A program made the translations under genes and the position numbers. From assembly GCF_000208865.1 (NCBI RefSeq), contig NC_018396.1, positions 6,566,514-6,630,513 of the forward strand: DNA of 64,000 nucleotides. The letters run 5' to 3'. How positions within the stretch are numbered: the first letter of the stretch is position 1; every line of letters starts with the position of its first letter. Below the pieces are notes generated by a model that searched no databases, was not told the origin of the DNA, and worked only from the letters and a program-made list of their open reading frames with translations. The DNA comes from Neospora caninum Liverpool (taxonomy: Eukaryota > Apicomplexa > Conoidasida > Eucoccidiorida > Sarcocystidae). Positions 21,922-31,154 of the stretch are shown in pieces.

Positions 21922-24677
21922 ATGAACGCCTTGCGAAACGGAGGGAGTGCAGCCGTTCCTGTGCGCACGCGCCAGGAGGGCCTCGGTGTGTCTTGTCTTC
22001 CCCAGGTTGCGCGACGAACTCCAAGAATCTTTCCAGGTCCTCACGCTGTCTCGTCCTCTCCCCGTCCATCTTCCTCTCCCCGCTGCTCGTTTTGTTCTTT
22101 CTTTTCTCTGCGGTCTTCGACCTCTCCACCTTCCTCGCCTTCGTCTCCGGCCTTGCCTCGAGGCGAGGTTAGTCGGCGTTTCCATTCCTCTTCTCTCCCA
22201 ACTCCTCCGTCGTCTTATCCTCTTTGCTTGCCCTCAAGCACTGAAGCGTTCCCGCGCTGCAGACGCGAAAGCTCCCGGATAAGCCTCGGGGCTCCTCGCG
22301 TAAGCCTCCGAGAAGCCGTCTGGGTCCGGGGTGGACGTACAGCTGGTCCGCTGCCAACTGGGGCATTGTTGCGTACGGGCCGAGACGCGCGTACAAAGGC
22401 GGAATCTGACATTGGGTCTGGCGGGGAGTGGAAAGGCCCCGGAGGAAACGAGGCCAGTCTGTTGCCAAGGAAATGCGCACATGGCGTGCGAGCGCACCCA
22501 GTCCACGGCACGTCTCTCCGCGGGCACGAGTGGTCTTCTGGCGTGAAGTCGCGTTCGGAGACCGCTGTGTGTAAAGCCCTGTTGCAGCCGCTCAGCGCTG
22601 GCGAGCCTCGCTTCCCATCCGCGCTCCGGGGTGTCCTGCCTCCGTTTTCGCACAGCCAGCTCCACGCTCTAATTTCTGTCTCCTCAGCGCCGCAGCGCGA
22701 ACTGTTTCTGCGACAGCAACTCCCGCGTGCTCTCGCTGTGCCTGTTCGGCGTTTTTCGAGTTTCCTTGAGACCTCAGCGAGGGCGTATCTGCTTCAGCCC
22801 AGGTGTACTTCCACCTCAGATCCGCAGCGGACCGAGGCAGACGAGGCGGAACCCGAAAACAGAACGGCGTCTTCTTCGCACACCGGCGCTCGTGGAAAAG
22901 AGGAATCTCACGGGGCAACGGACGCGCCTCCTTGCCTACAGGCTCCAGCGGATCTGCCGCCCGCCGAGCGGCCTCTGCTGTCATTTGAACTGTACGACAC
23001 AGCCTGCCACAACTTCAGTTGCCGCGCCTCCGAATGCCTAGGAGACAGTGGCAACAAACTGCCGCCGAGGTAATATCAGAGGGGCCAGAGGGAGGCGATG
23101 AGGTTTTTTTCGATAATCGAGGCAGACGCTCGGTTCTTCCTGCGTCCTTTGTCACATCGCTCTGCGGGCGATCACGGTTTGGTCATTTCCTGGTCCGACA
23201 GAAACGAGCGTGAAAACAGCACAAAGCGAAAAGGTTAAGAGCTTGTTCTCCGTATCCGTTCGCCTCGTTCATTGTACCTGCATGCACTGCTTGTATACGT
23301 AGCTCCCCATGCTTTTTCCCTCGGAATCTCGGCTGTATTCGGCTTTTAACCGAAAGAATCTGGGTTCGATTCGTAGACAACCTAATTTTGATTAAATAAA
23401 CATATAGAAAAGTAATTACGGAATCGATGAGATCCGTTTGCACGAGATGGGTCGTGGAAACAGTAGCCTTCGTTGTGTTGTTCTGTTTTCTTCGGCAGCG
23501 CCTTTGACTCTGCTCTTCTCGGTGACGCGCTGTCTGTTCACTTCTCTGTCGCTCCTGTCTCAGGTACTTTCAGTGGGTGATCGACGGCGCGGCGTATCTG
23601 ATGCTCGGTGGCCTGCTCGCAGTTGTCCTCGCGGCGCCGGCAACGGTTGTGGAGCGTCGCATCGACATGCACATCAAAACCCTTGCGCTGACGTCAGCGA
23701 TGTACGGCGGTATTGCTTTCTGGGGCTTTGAAAGCAGCCGTTTCGGCCGTCTCCACGTCCCGCCCGCCGGCGCGACGAGGTGAGGCAGGGACACTGAGAG
23801 AACCAGGGGTGTCTGTTTTCACTTCTGTGTTTGCTCCGCGCCGAAAAGGCTTGGGAAGGCGATTTCGCACAGAAAAACAGTTGCCAACTCCTGAGCGTTT
23901 TGTGGCGTCTCTCTCGTTTGCTTCAGATACCTCCTGGGGTTGTGCTCCGTGGGACTCTGTACCCTGCCGCCGATTCTCTGCGAGGTCGTCTCGCCTGCTG
24001 TCGGCTATGCATCGTTGACGGTCCCGATTCTCTTCCACATTCTCTGGGCCAGTTACTTGAAGCGTCCACCGTCTCTATTTCGTCATGGGAGCACTGCGTC
24101 GAACCTGAAGAGCCAGGGCCCCACGCCCCTTTCTCCTCTCCCTAACGGTCGTCCAGCTTCTTCCTGCTCTTCGCCCGCGGCTTCCACTTCGTCGTCGCAA
24201 ACGTGTACCTCTTCCGCTGCCTCTTCTCAAACCCGTCCCTCATCTTCGAGTGCTCCGACTGTCTCCAGTCGCTGCCGCTCTCGCCCCCCCTTGGCGGTCT
24301 CGGAGGCCTCGACGCTGCGACCGAGCGAGGCGTCGCCTCCAGGACCACTCCGAGGCGGCGGATTTCTGCCGCAGTGGTGGGGCGCGACCGTGAGTCACAA
24401 AGGCCTTCTTCTCTTTTCTCTCTGCTCCACGGCGCTGGGAATCTACTCGGTGCGGAAAGTCGAAGCTACAGCGGGCGACGCGATTCTTGACGCCAGAGAC
24501 TCGCAGCCTCCTTCCCGCCTGTCGGCCGTCTGGGCCTTTTGGCGAGGCGAAGAGGGAGGAAGGGAGGACGAGGACAGGAGAGACCGAGGAGACGAGCACG
24601 TGATGCGGCGTGCGCGCGAGCGACTGAGCGAACTGGCCGGGGAAAAACCCGCGGAGACACGCGCCCCAGAAAAGTAA
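21922..24677 (+). CDS. Polytopic membrane protein, unrecognised
   Basis: Exons are 21922-23069, 23564-23779 and 23927-24677, joined in frame to give about 704 residues. The ATG at 21922 is in good context (tccaaaATGA); the frame is open further upstream but without an ATG. Exon 1 (~382 residues) is basic, Ser/Pro-rich and of low complexity; its first 40 residues are Arg-rich with few acids, which could be a mitochondrial or other organelle leader. Exon 2 encodes hydrophobic segments 'YLMLGGLLAVVLAAPATVV' and 'ALTSAMYGGIAFWGF'. Exon 3 adds about three more, including 'LLGLCSVGLCTLPPILC' and 'GLLLFSLCSTALGIYSV', then an acidic/basic tail. Both introns fall in phase 2 inside an AG|N arginine codon followed by Tyr. 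I do not recognise the family; transporter and translocase roles are unproven. Confidence 0.7.
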
Positions 24678-25940
24678 AGAGGACAGAGACAAGCAAAACA
24701 GAGAAGGCCGCATGCAGCGGCAAAACTACGCACGGCCACGTCGGCGAGCAGGCCGAACCCCTGTGCGGAGACCTGTGATCGACGGCTGAAGAAAGGCACT
24801 CCATTTCCGAGGAGAACAGTGCTCTCGAGAGATAGGTCAAAAAGTATTTCTAACCATCGCTGAGTTCACCGCAGCGGGGAACCCCATGCGGACGGGATGT
24901 CTGTACACGCGACGCACCCAGCCACGACTGAAGTTTCCGGGGGAAACCTGACGACGGAGGGTTCGGTCTTGTTTCCTGTTGGCTGCCGCCGTTGATTTCA
25001 GTCAGCTGGTGTGCGCACCGCTTCGTCTCTGGACGTGCCGAACAGCAAAGCAGTCGGCGTGTCCTGCCTTTGCTCGAGATACACTGTAGGAAACACGAGG
25101 AAAACTTCGGACCGACCGCCGTGTGGTGTACTTCTTCCTTTACGGTGCCCCTGGTGCTTTTGTATGCACTTACTTTTCGCTTGTGGGTTGCCAGAAGCGC
25201 GGCAATTCCAGCTGCTGTTGTTCGATTTCTCACGGCTTTTCTGCTGCCTCTTCAATCGGTATGCGTGGGCAGGATGGCTTTCCTGAGCCGCTCGTATCGC
25301 GATGTCGAGAAACGTGTTGCAGAACTAACGCACAAGCCGTTGTTTTACTTCGTCCACAGGCCACCCAGAAACTATCAGGGAGCTCGTGCGGAGCACAAAA
25401 AGTGGCAAGAGGCGTGTCAGCGTGTGTAGTGTCTCGGCGATTTAAGCTAGGAGACAAGAAAATCAACTTCACACGTTTAGGACGGTGAAACGGCATGCGA
25501 AACGAAAACAAGCTGGCTGCGGAGTGCAGTCCTGAAATTCACGCACAACATAGAAGACTAAGCATTAGCCTCTCCCAGCGCACTGGGCTCTGGCTTTTTG
25601 AGTCCAGGAACAGGGGGAAAAACGAGAGGGTGAAAGAGTTCTGAGGGGTTTGTGGCAAGAGGGAACAGGAAGCCAATCGGCGAAGCGTTGACGGGACAGC
25701 CTCGTATTTTTGGCACATCCGCTTTTCGCGTGCCTCTGAAAGGAACCTGACGCAGGACTTGTAACAACGCTGCTTGTGTACTGAAACAGTCACTAGACGG
25801 GACGGCCATGCGACCCCCCCCCCCCTCAATTAGCGTCTCGGCAAGTCATCAGAACGGCCTGCACGGTCTGTGTCTTATTCCTGAGAGACACGCGCACGCA
25901 TCTCGAGCCGAAGCACCCCATACCTTTACGATCTTCCTTG
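24678..25940. other. Convergent 3' spacer
   Basis: Lies between the 3' end of the membrane-protein gene and the 3' end of the kinase gene. It should hold both 3' UTRs. Open frames at about 25.0-25.5 kb on both strands show no family motif. Nothing further is seen. Confidence 0.5.
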
Positions 25941-28900
25941 TCATCTCCCTGAGCGAGTCTCGGTTCTGCGTCTTTGTTCTCTGTTCTCTGTTTCGAGTTC
26001 GTCGCCTGCGTGCGTTGCCTCATAGTCGCTCATCACGATTTGCCTTATTTTCTCTTCCAGTGCGTATACGCCTGCCTCGTACTCCTTCTCTTCGCGCTTG
26101 AAAGTGAAATTGAGGAAGCGCAGATCCTTCAGCACTTCGTCTTTGGGTCTGAAGGGCTGTAGCGCTAGCCAGTCTCCCGCACTGGGCGCGTGTGACCCTC
26201 CGAGCCCCGCCACCCGGACGTCCTCGAAACGATGACCACCCTGGTTCAAGGCTGCCTTTGCAATGGCGTTACTGCGTTCATCTTGGATGCCAAGTGCAGC
26301 TTTGATGTTTTTCTCAAAACGTTCAACGACGGATTCGGCATTACCGGGATCTCGTCTTCTCCCTTGTGCCTGTGGCAGAGTTCCCTCAAAAGACTGACCT
26401 AAATCTGACTCCTTGTCGGCGATCTGTAACTCTTGCCCCGTTTCTTTGTTTCTGAAGCACCTCCCCTGCTCAGCGAAACGCTTGTCGTTTGGGTTCGCGG
26501 CGGTTCTTTGCGTGTTGCCATCCGGATCTCTCCGGTCGGTTTCCGGCGCACACTGTAGAACAGTCATTGCCGGAGTGTACCGGCACCAGGAAGGGAGACG
26601 GCGCGACTGTCTATCCCAGTCGTTCACGCAGAACCCCGCTGAAACGTCCAAGGGAACGGCACTCGAAGGAAGTTTCAAGGGCCCTTCTGTCACTTCCTCT
26701 TCATCTTCCTGCTCGGCAGCTACACAACCGACTTCATCGACACGAACCGTGCTTTCGCGTTTAAACGTTTCCGTACACGCGGATCCTGGAGGAGCGAGCT
26801 GTCCACGGGCGTCGGGAGCACGGTCGTCGCCGTGTACCTTGCAAACCGTTTCTTCAGTTCGGCGCTGCCCGGAATTCGGTGTGTCTGCCGGTTCTTTTTG
26901 AGGGGAGGATACTCCACGTTCCTTCCCTTCTTCTCCCAGTGAGGGTTCGCCTTTGTCGCCAGCTGCCGGGGTTCCCGGGCCCTCCCGTCGCACTGGCGTT
27001 TCGTTGAATTCTGCGTCTGCAGTTGCCGCATGTGCTGCGCGCGACACCTTCGCCGTTCCGCTTCTTTCGCTGCCTTCTCGAGGCTCGCCGCTGCTGGGTC
27101 CGCCTCTGTCTTTTTTCGGTCGCTTCTCCCTCTGCTTCCAGACTCCTCTGCGTAAGGCGTCCCAGTCGACCTTTCGGAGCCAAGCAGATTTTCTGAGCTC
27201 CTCAAACCCCCACCGCTTCTCCGGTTCACATAACAGTCCCTGAATAACGGCTCTGCATGCAGCGGAGACGTGTGCTTTCTTCGGGCCAGCACACTTTGGC
27301 AGCACCAGGAAGCGACGGAAGTTGATGATGATGTAGGACAGCAACTGCGGATTGTAGCTGGGCGTGTTGAACGGCACTCCTCCGTAGATGCATTCGAAAA
27401 GAATTACGCCCACTGACCACCAGTCGGCTGAAAAAGAATAGGCAAGTCCTGAGAGCACCTCTGGGGCCATGTAGTGAGGAGTCCCGACCTGCGACAATGC
27501 CTCGAAGCGAGAAATATGGGTCGGAGAAGAAGCTGGAGAAGCCGTTGACGGAGTTGAAGAAGGAAGCGTCTGCTCCGACGCTGCACTGCCCCGCTGCCAT
27601 TCGTTTGTTGGCGCGCGTAGCGTCTTCTTTTCGGCCTTCCTTGTTTCCTCTGACGACGGCACATGAGCTGTTTCTCTAGCGGGCGAAGGCAACGACGGAG
27701 AGACAGGTGGGAAGGAGGAAGGGAAGGAATCTGTGAACACCGTTAAGGAGTGGCCGGGAGGCGACGCAGGCGATTGCATGCTCGAATAGGGAGGAACCAA
27801 AGGGTGCGGCGCCGGAGCGAAGGCAGAACATTCGTGTGGAGAGGAGGCGCAGGCAGAAGCGAGGGGAAACTGAGGCGAAGCCGAAGATAGAGGAGAGTCG
27901 AAGACGCTGGCAAGTGCACGGCCGCCCTGGACCCCAGCCGAAAGATCTGCAGTTCCGCCGCTCAAGGGAAGCCCTTCCGCGTGCTGCCAGAGGGCATGCG
28001 AAGCCTCCGCGCCGTCACACGATGGCTCGGAAAGACGTGGAGCGGACGCGGCGTAGTTTGGCAGGTTTCGGCCTCCCGGGTTTGAACAGTTCACGACTGG
28101 GAGGCGTCTTTGGAGACTCGCAGGTGAGGGGACGGTGAGTCGACCAGAAGACAAAGAGCCTGGGCTCCGTTGGAGCAGCTTCTGCCCCATCGAGGCAGCG
28201 GAGGCAGCTGAGAGGGGAAGCGCCCGTCGAGTCGGAGACAGAGAGGAAGGCGCGGGATGTGAGGTTGAAACTCGAAGGAATCGGGAGGAGGTAGCAGAAG
28301 AGGAAGATGGCACACAAGACAAGAGACTGTCCGCTGCGGCGGGCAGAAGAGAAAGACCGGTTCCGCCACAGCGCGTTGTGCTTTGGGCCGAAGGAGTCAT
28401 GGAAATGGAAGGACGAATTCGGTTTTTTTCACGAATACTGGAGGTTGTTGGTGTAGCCTCCCTTTCTGGAAGAGCGCGGGGGGGAGAAGGAAGAGTGAGA
28501 CTGACCGCAGATTCTGCTCCTCCACTGTCTTCACAAGCCGTGATCAACCGGCCTCCGGGCCCCGAATCGTGTGGCGCTTCTTTCGCGACCGATTCTTCTT
28601 CACTTGCTTGCTGACATGCATGTGTAACGCGTTGCATTTCGGAAGAAGGACGAGCACAAGGGGAGGTTCGGCACACGGAGGAAGGACCAGACGGTGTGCG
28701 AGAGACGAAGTCTGCCGACGAGGAGGCGGATGCGGAAGAGTCACGCGGAGTTGCCTCTTGCGAACCACAGCACGAATTCGGCGACGGCAACAACTGGACA
28801 AAAGACGGGGAAGAAGCAGGCGATGAGACAGGCAGTGCAGAATCATGCTCGTTGCCTGCGAGGGTGCCGAGAGGCAGTCGGTTTCGCTCCGCTGTTCTCT

Positions 28901-31154
28901 CGAGATTTGGTCCTTCACAGATATCGGCAGAGCCCAAGGCCGAGCCTCCGGCTATCCTTTCGCGTAAAAATGGCGCAGGCACCCCTTCGAACTCACCAGG
29001 TGGAATCTGCATAAAGGAAGGTTTCTCGACTCCCTGCTCTCTCTGCGCATACACTCCCGAGACCGCTGGTTGCCTTCTGGATGTTTCCTCGCAGTCGATG
29101 TCACCTTTCGGGAGGCGTTGCTCCAGCACTCCGTTGCTAGATGGGTCTGAGGCATCACTACGGCTCCCGCCAACACCGGCGAAGTCGCAGGGGGAGTGAT
29201 AGAGGGCGCAGAGCCCAAAGTCCAACAGTTTTAAGTTGCCTTTGTTGTCGAGTACAATATTGCACGGCTTGATATCTCTGTGTAGGTAGCCCAGTCGGTG
29301 AACTGTATGCACAGCTAGGATCAACTGAGCAATGTAGAACTTTGTCGTCTCCTCAGAGAATTGGCCACATGCAATCAAGTGAGTCATGAGGTCTCCCCCA
29401 GGGAGGTACTCCAAAACCTGGTACAGATAGTGCTTGTCTTGGAACGTGCAAACAAGCTTGACGATATGCCGGCTTATAACTTCCGCGAGGACGTGGCGCT
29501 CTGCGTACAGCCGTGTCCGTTCATTCTTCATCTTGACTGCGCGTTTCTCCATTTGCTTTAGAGCAAATTTCTCACCCGTTTGGCGATCCTGCACGAGACG
29601 AACAACCCCATATGCTCCAACCCCCAAAACTGAGAGGACGCGAAAACGGCGGGTATCGACGCGTTCTCGTTGTGCCCGTAGCCACGCAGTCTGGGCCTCC
29701 TCTAGGGCTGCAAGGTACTTTTGAAGGAGAGAAGTTTTTTCTTGTGTGGCACTGCTCTTCGCCGCAGTAAGTCCTCTGGACAGAAGATCCGAATCCTCCT
29801 TATCTCCTCTTGATGGGCTCACTACCTGGTCACCTGGCCCCCCTGTTAAGGTCCTCGGTTCTTTCTGCACTGCTAGGTTGAACGGACACTGAAAATTCTC
29901 AGACGTCGCAGGAGCGAGAGAGCCGCCTTTCGGTGGTGCACTCGCAGTCGAGGACTCCCTCGTGAACGATTCCGCTCGTGTGTCTTTGCCCTTCGAGTCT
30001 CCAGGCCCGTTAACCATCGTTTCCTGCACAGAGAATCCTTGCTGGCCATCGCGATCCCCGTGTTGTCCAGTGGACTTCCGTCTCTCCCCCAGCTTAGCTG
30101 CAAGACCGAGAATTGCTCGGACGTCTTTCTGCCGTTCGACGCGTTCTTCGTCCTTTTTCTTTCTTTCCGTCACAAAATCTGCAAAGAGGCGCAACTTTCT
30201 TGCGATCTGTGCAGCTCCGACCCCTTCTCTGATACTTCCGCGGGAGGCGCGACGACTGTCGCCGATATCTGCGCCCTCACGTCGGCCTCTTGGCTTCGTG
30301 AAGTCGAAGAGGCATTCCTTATTTTGAACTCCCCAAATCATGGCCTGTTCACAGGCAAGTCCCTTATTCATCTCCGGCTGTTCATTCGACGGACGAGACT
30401 TGCCGAGGGCGGTCGATGTCTTGGGACAAGCCGTGCACCCGTCGTCACCTCCCTGGCGGAAGGGAAGTCTGTAAACTGTTTTAGGGGGATTGCCAGTTCT
30501 GGATGTCTGGGACTCTGGCGAGTTTCCAGATATGTGCTTCAGAGGGCTTCCGCTGCCAGTCTTCTCGGGGAAGACGGAAGAAAAGCTGTTCTGTGCTGTC
30601 TGTACACCGCACAGAGCAATCCGTTTGCCACGGCATCCATTTGTGGAATCGGTAGTGAACGCCGCGCCCACAGTCGCCTCGAGAGTGTCAGATTCCGGTC
30701 CATCTCGTTCAGTGATGTGCTCGGTGAAGGACCGAACCTCGTTGATTCCCACAGGGCTCGCCCCGACTTTGTCTTCATGATGCTTCGCCAGGTGGGGCTC
30801 GACCGAAGCCCGTGCTAGAAGTGAAGACTGTTGTTTCTCCCGATAGGTCTTTGATGGAGTTCCGGCAGCGAGGCCGCGGCAGCGGTTGCGTGAAGGTTTT
30901 ACCACATCAGCAGTCTGGCGGTTTAGGGCGTCGTTCGTTACCCCTTTCTCTGACTGCGCTTCCAGATTGGTTTTCGGAGAACACACTGACAGTTTATCAT
31001 GGGTTAGAGCTCTCTCCGGACGACAGTTTCTAGGAAACACAGGGGTCGTTGGAGAGAAAACCTTTGGGGAAAGACACCACGGAATGACATTCAGCTCCTG
31101 TTCTTCCACTTTCATGCAGAAAGCTAGCCACTTTCTATCGTCTTCATTATCCAT
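25941..31154 (-). CDS. NDR/LATS-like AGC protein kinase with giant activation-segment insert
   Basis: A single exon of 1,737 residues. The ATG at 31154 (caacaATGG) is preferred over an in-frame ATG 30 bases upstream. Residues ~1-500 are disordered and charged. The kinase begins ~510 with the glycine loop 'LGVGAYGVV' and 'FALKQ'; then 'YLPGGDLMTHLI', catalytic loop HRDIKPCN (~625) and DFG (~644). An insert of about 550 Ser/Pro-rich residues separates DFG from 'VGTPHYMAPE' (~1221), followed by 'DWWSVGVILFECIYGG'. After an acidic/basic linker the C-tail ends with 'FLNFTFKRE' (~1678), close to the NDR hydrophobic motif F-x-N-Y-T-Y-K-R. The catalytic residues (VAIK-type Lys, HRD Asp, DFG Asp) are present, so it should be active. 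NDR kinases act in cell cycle and morphogenesis; the role here is inferred. Confidence 0.85.
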   Translation of the reverse strand: MDNEDDRKWLAFCMKVEEQELNVIPWCLSPKVFSPTTPVFPRNCRPERALTHDKLSVCSPKTNLEAQSEKGVTNDALNRQTADVVKPSRNRCRGLAAGTPSKTYREKQQSSLLARASVEPHLAKHHEDKVGASPVGINEVRSFTEHITERDGPESDTLEATVGAAFTTDSTNGCRGKRIALCGVQTAQNSFSSVFPEKTGSGSPLKHISGNSPESQTSRTGNPPKTVYRLPFRQGGDDGCTACPKTSTALGKSRPSNEQPEMNKGLACEQAMIWGVQNKECLFDFTKPRGRREGADIGDSRRASRGSIREGVGAAQIARKLRLFADFVTERKKKDEERVERQKDVRAILGLAAKLGERRKSTGQHGDRDGQQGFSVQETMVNGPGDSKGKDTRAESFTRESSTASAPPKGGSLAPATSENFQCPFNLAVQKEPRTLTGGPGDQVVSPSRGDKEDSDLLSRGLTAAKSSATQEKTSLLQKYLAALEEAQTAWLRAQRERVDTRRFRVLSVLGVGAYGVVRLVQDRQTGEKFALKQMEKRAVKMKNERTRLYAERHVLAEVISRHIVKLVCTFQDKHYLYQVLEYLPGGDLMTHLIACGQFSEETTKFYIAQLILAVHTVHRLGYLHRDIKPCNIVLDNKGNLKLLDFGLCALYHSPCDFAGVGGSRSDASDPSSNGVLEQRLPKGDIDCEETSRRQPAVSGVYAQREQGVEKPSFMQIPPGEFEGVPAPFLRERIAGGSALGSADICEGPNLERTAERNRLPLGTLAGNEHDSALPVSSPASSPSFVQLLPSPNSCCGSQEATPRDSSASASSSADFVSRTPSGPSSVCRTSPCARPSSEMQRVTHACQQASEEESVAKEAPHDSGPGGRLITACEDSGGAESAVSLTLPSPPRALPEREATPTTSSIREKNRIRPSISMTPSAQSTTRCGGTGLSLLPAAADSLLSCVPSSSSATSSRFLRVSTSHPAPSSLSPTRRALPLSAASAASMGQKLLQRSPGSLSSGRLTVPSPASLQRRLPVVNCSNPGGRNLPNYAASAPRLSEPSCDGAEASHALWQHAEGLPLSGGTADLSAGVQGGRALASVFDSPLSSASPQFPLASACASSPHECSAFAPAPHPLVPPYSSMQSPASPPGHSLTVFTDSFPSSFPPVSPSLPSPARETAHVPSSEETRKAEKKTLRAPTNEWQRGSAASEQTLPSSTPSTASPASSPTHISRFEALSQVGTPHYMAPEVLSGLAYSFSADWWSVGVILFECIYGGVPFNTPSYNPQLLSYIIINFRRFLVLPKCAGPKKAHVSAACRAVIQGLLCEPEKRWGFEELRKSAWLRKVDWDALRRGVWKQREKRPKKDRGGPSSGEPREGSERSGTAKVSRAAHAATADAEFNETPVRREGPGTPAAGDKGEPSLGEEGKERGVSSPQKEPADTPNSGQRRTEETVCKVHGDDRAPDARGQLAPPGSACTETFKRESTVRVDEVGCVAAEQEDEEEVTEGPLKLPSSAVPLDVSAGFCVNDWDRQSRRLPSWCRYTPAMTVLQCAPETDRRDPDGNTQRTAANPNDKRFAEQGRCFRNKETGQELQIADKESDLGQSFEGTLPQAQGRRRDPGNAESVVERFEKNIKAALGIQDERSNAIAKAALNQGGHRFEDVRVAGLGGSHAPSAGDWLALQPFRPKDEVLKDLRFLNFTFKREEKEYEAGVYALEEKIRQIVMSDYEATHAGDELETENREQRRRTETRSGR

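Noticed and set aside
23285..23385. A functional nuclear tRNA gene
   Set aside because: No A-box, no D-arm and no pairing of the two acceptor strands. Only the anticodon and T-loop pieces look tRNA-like.
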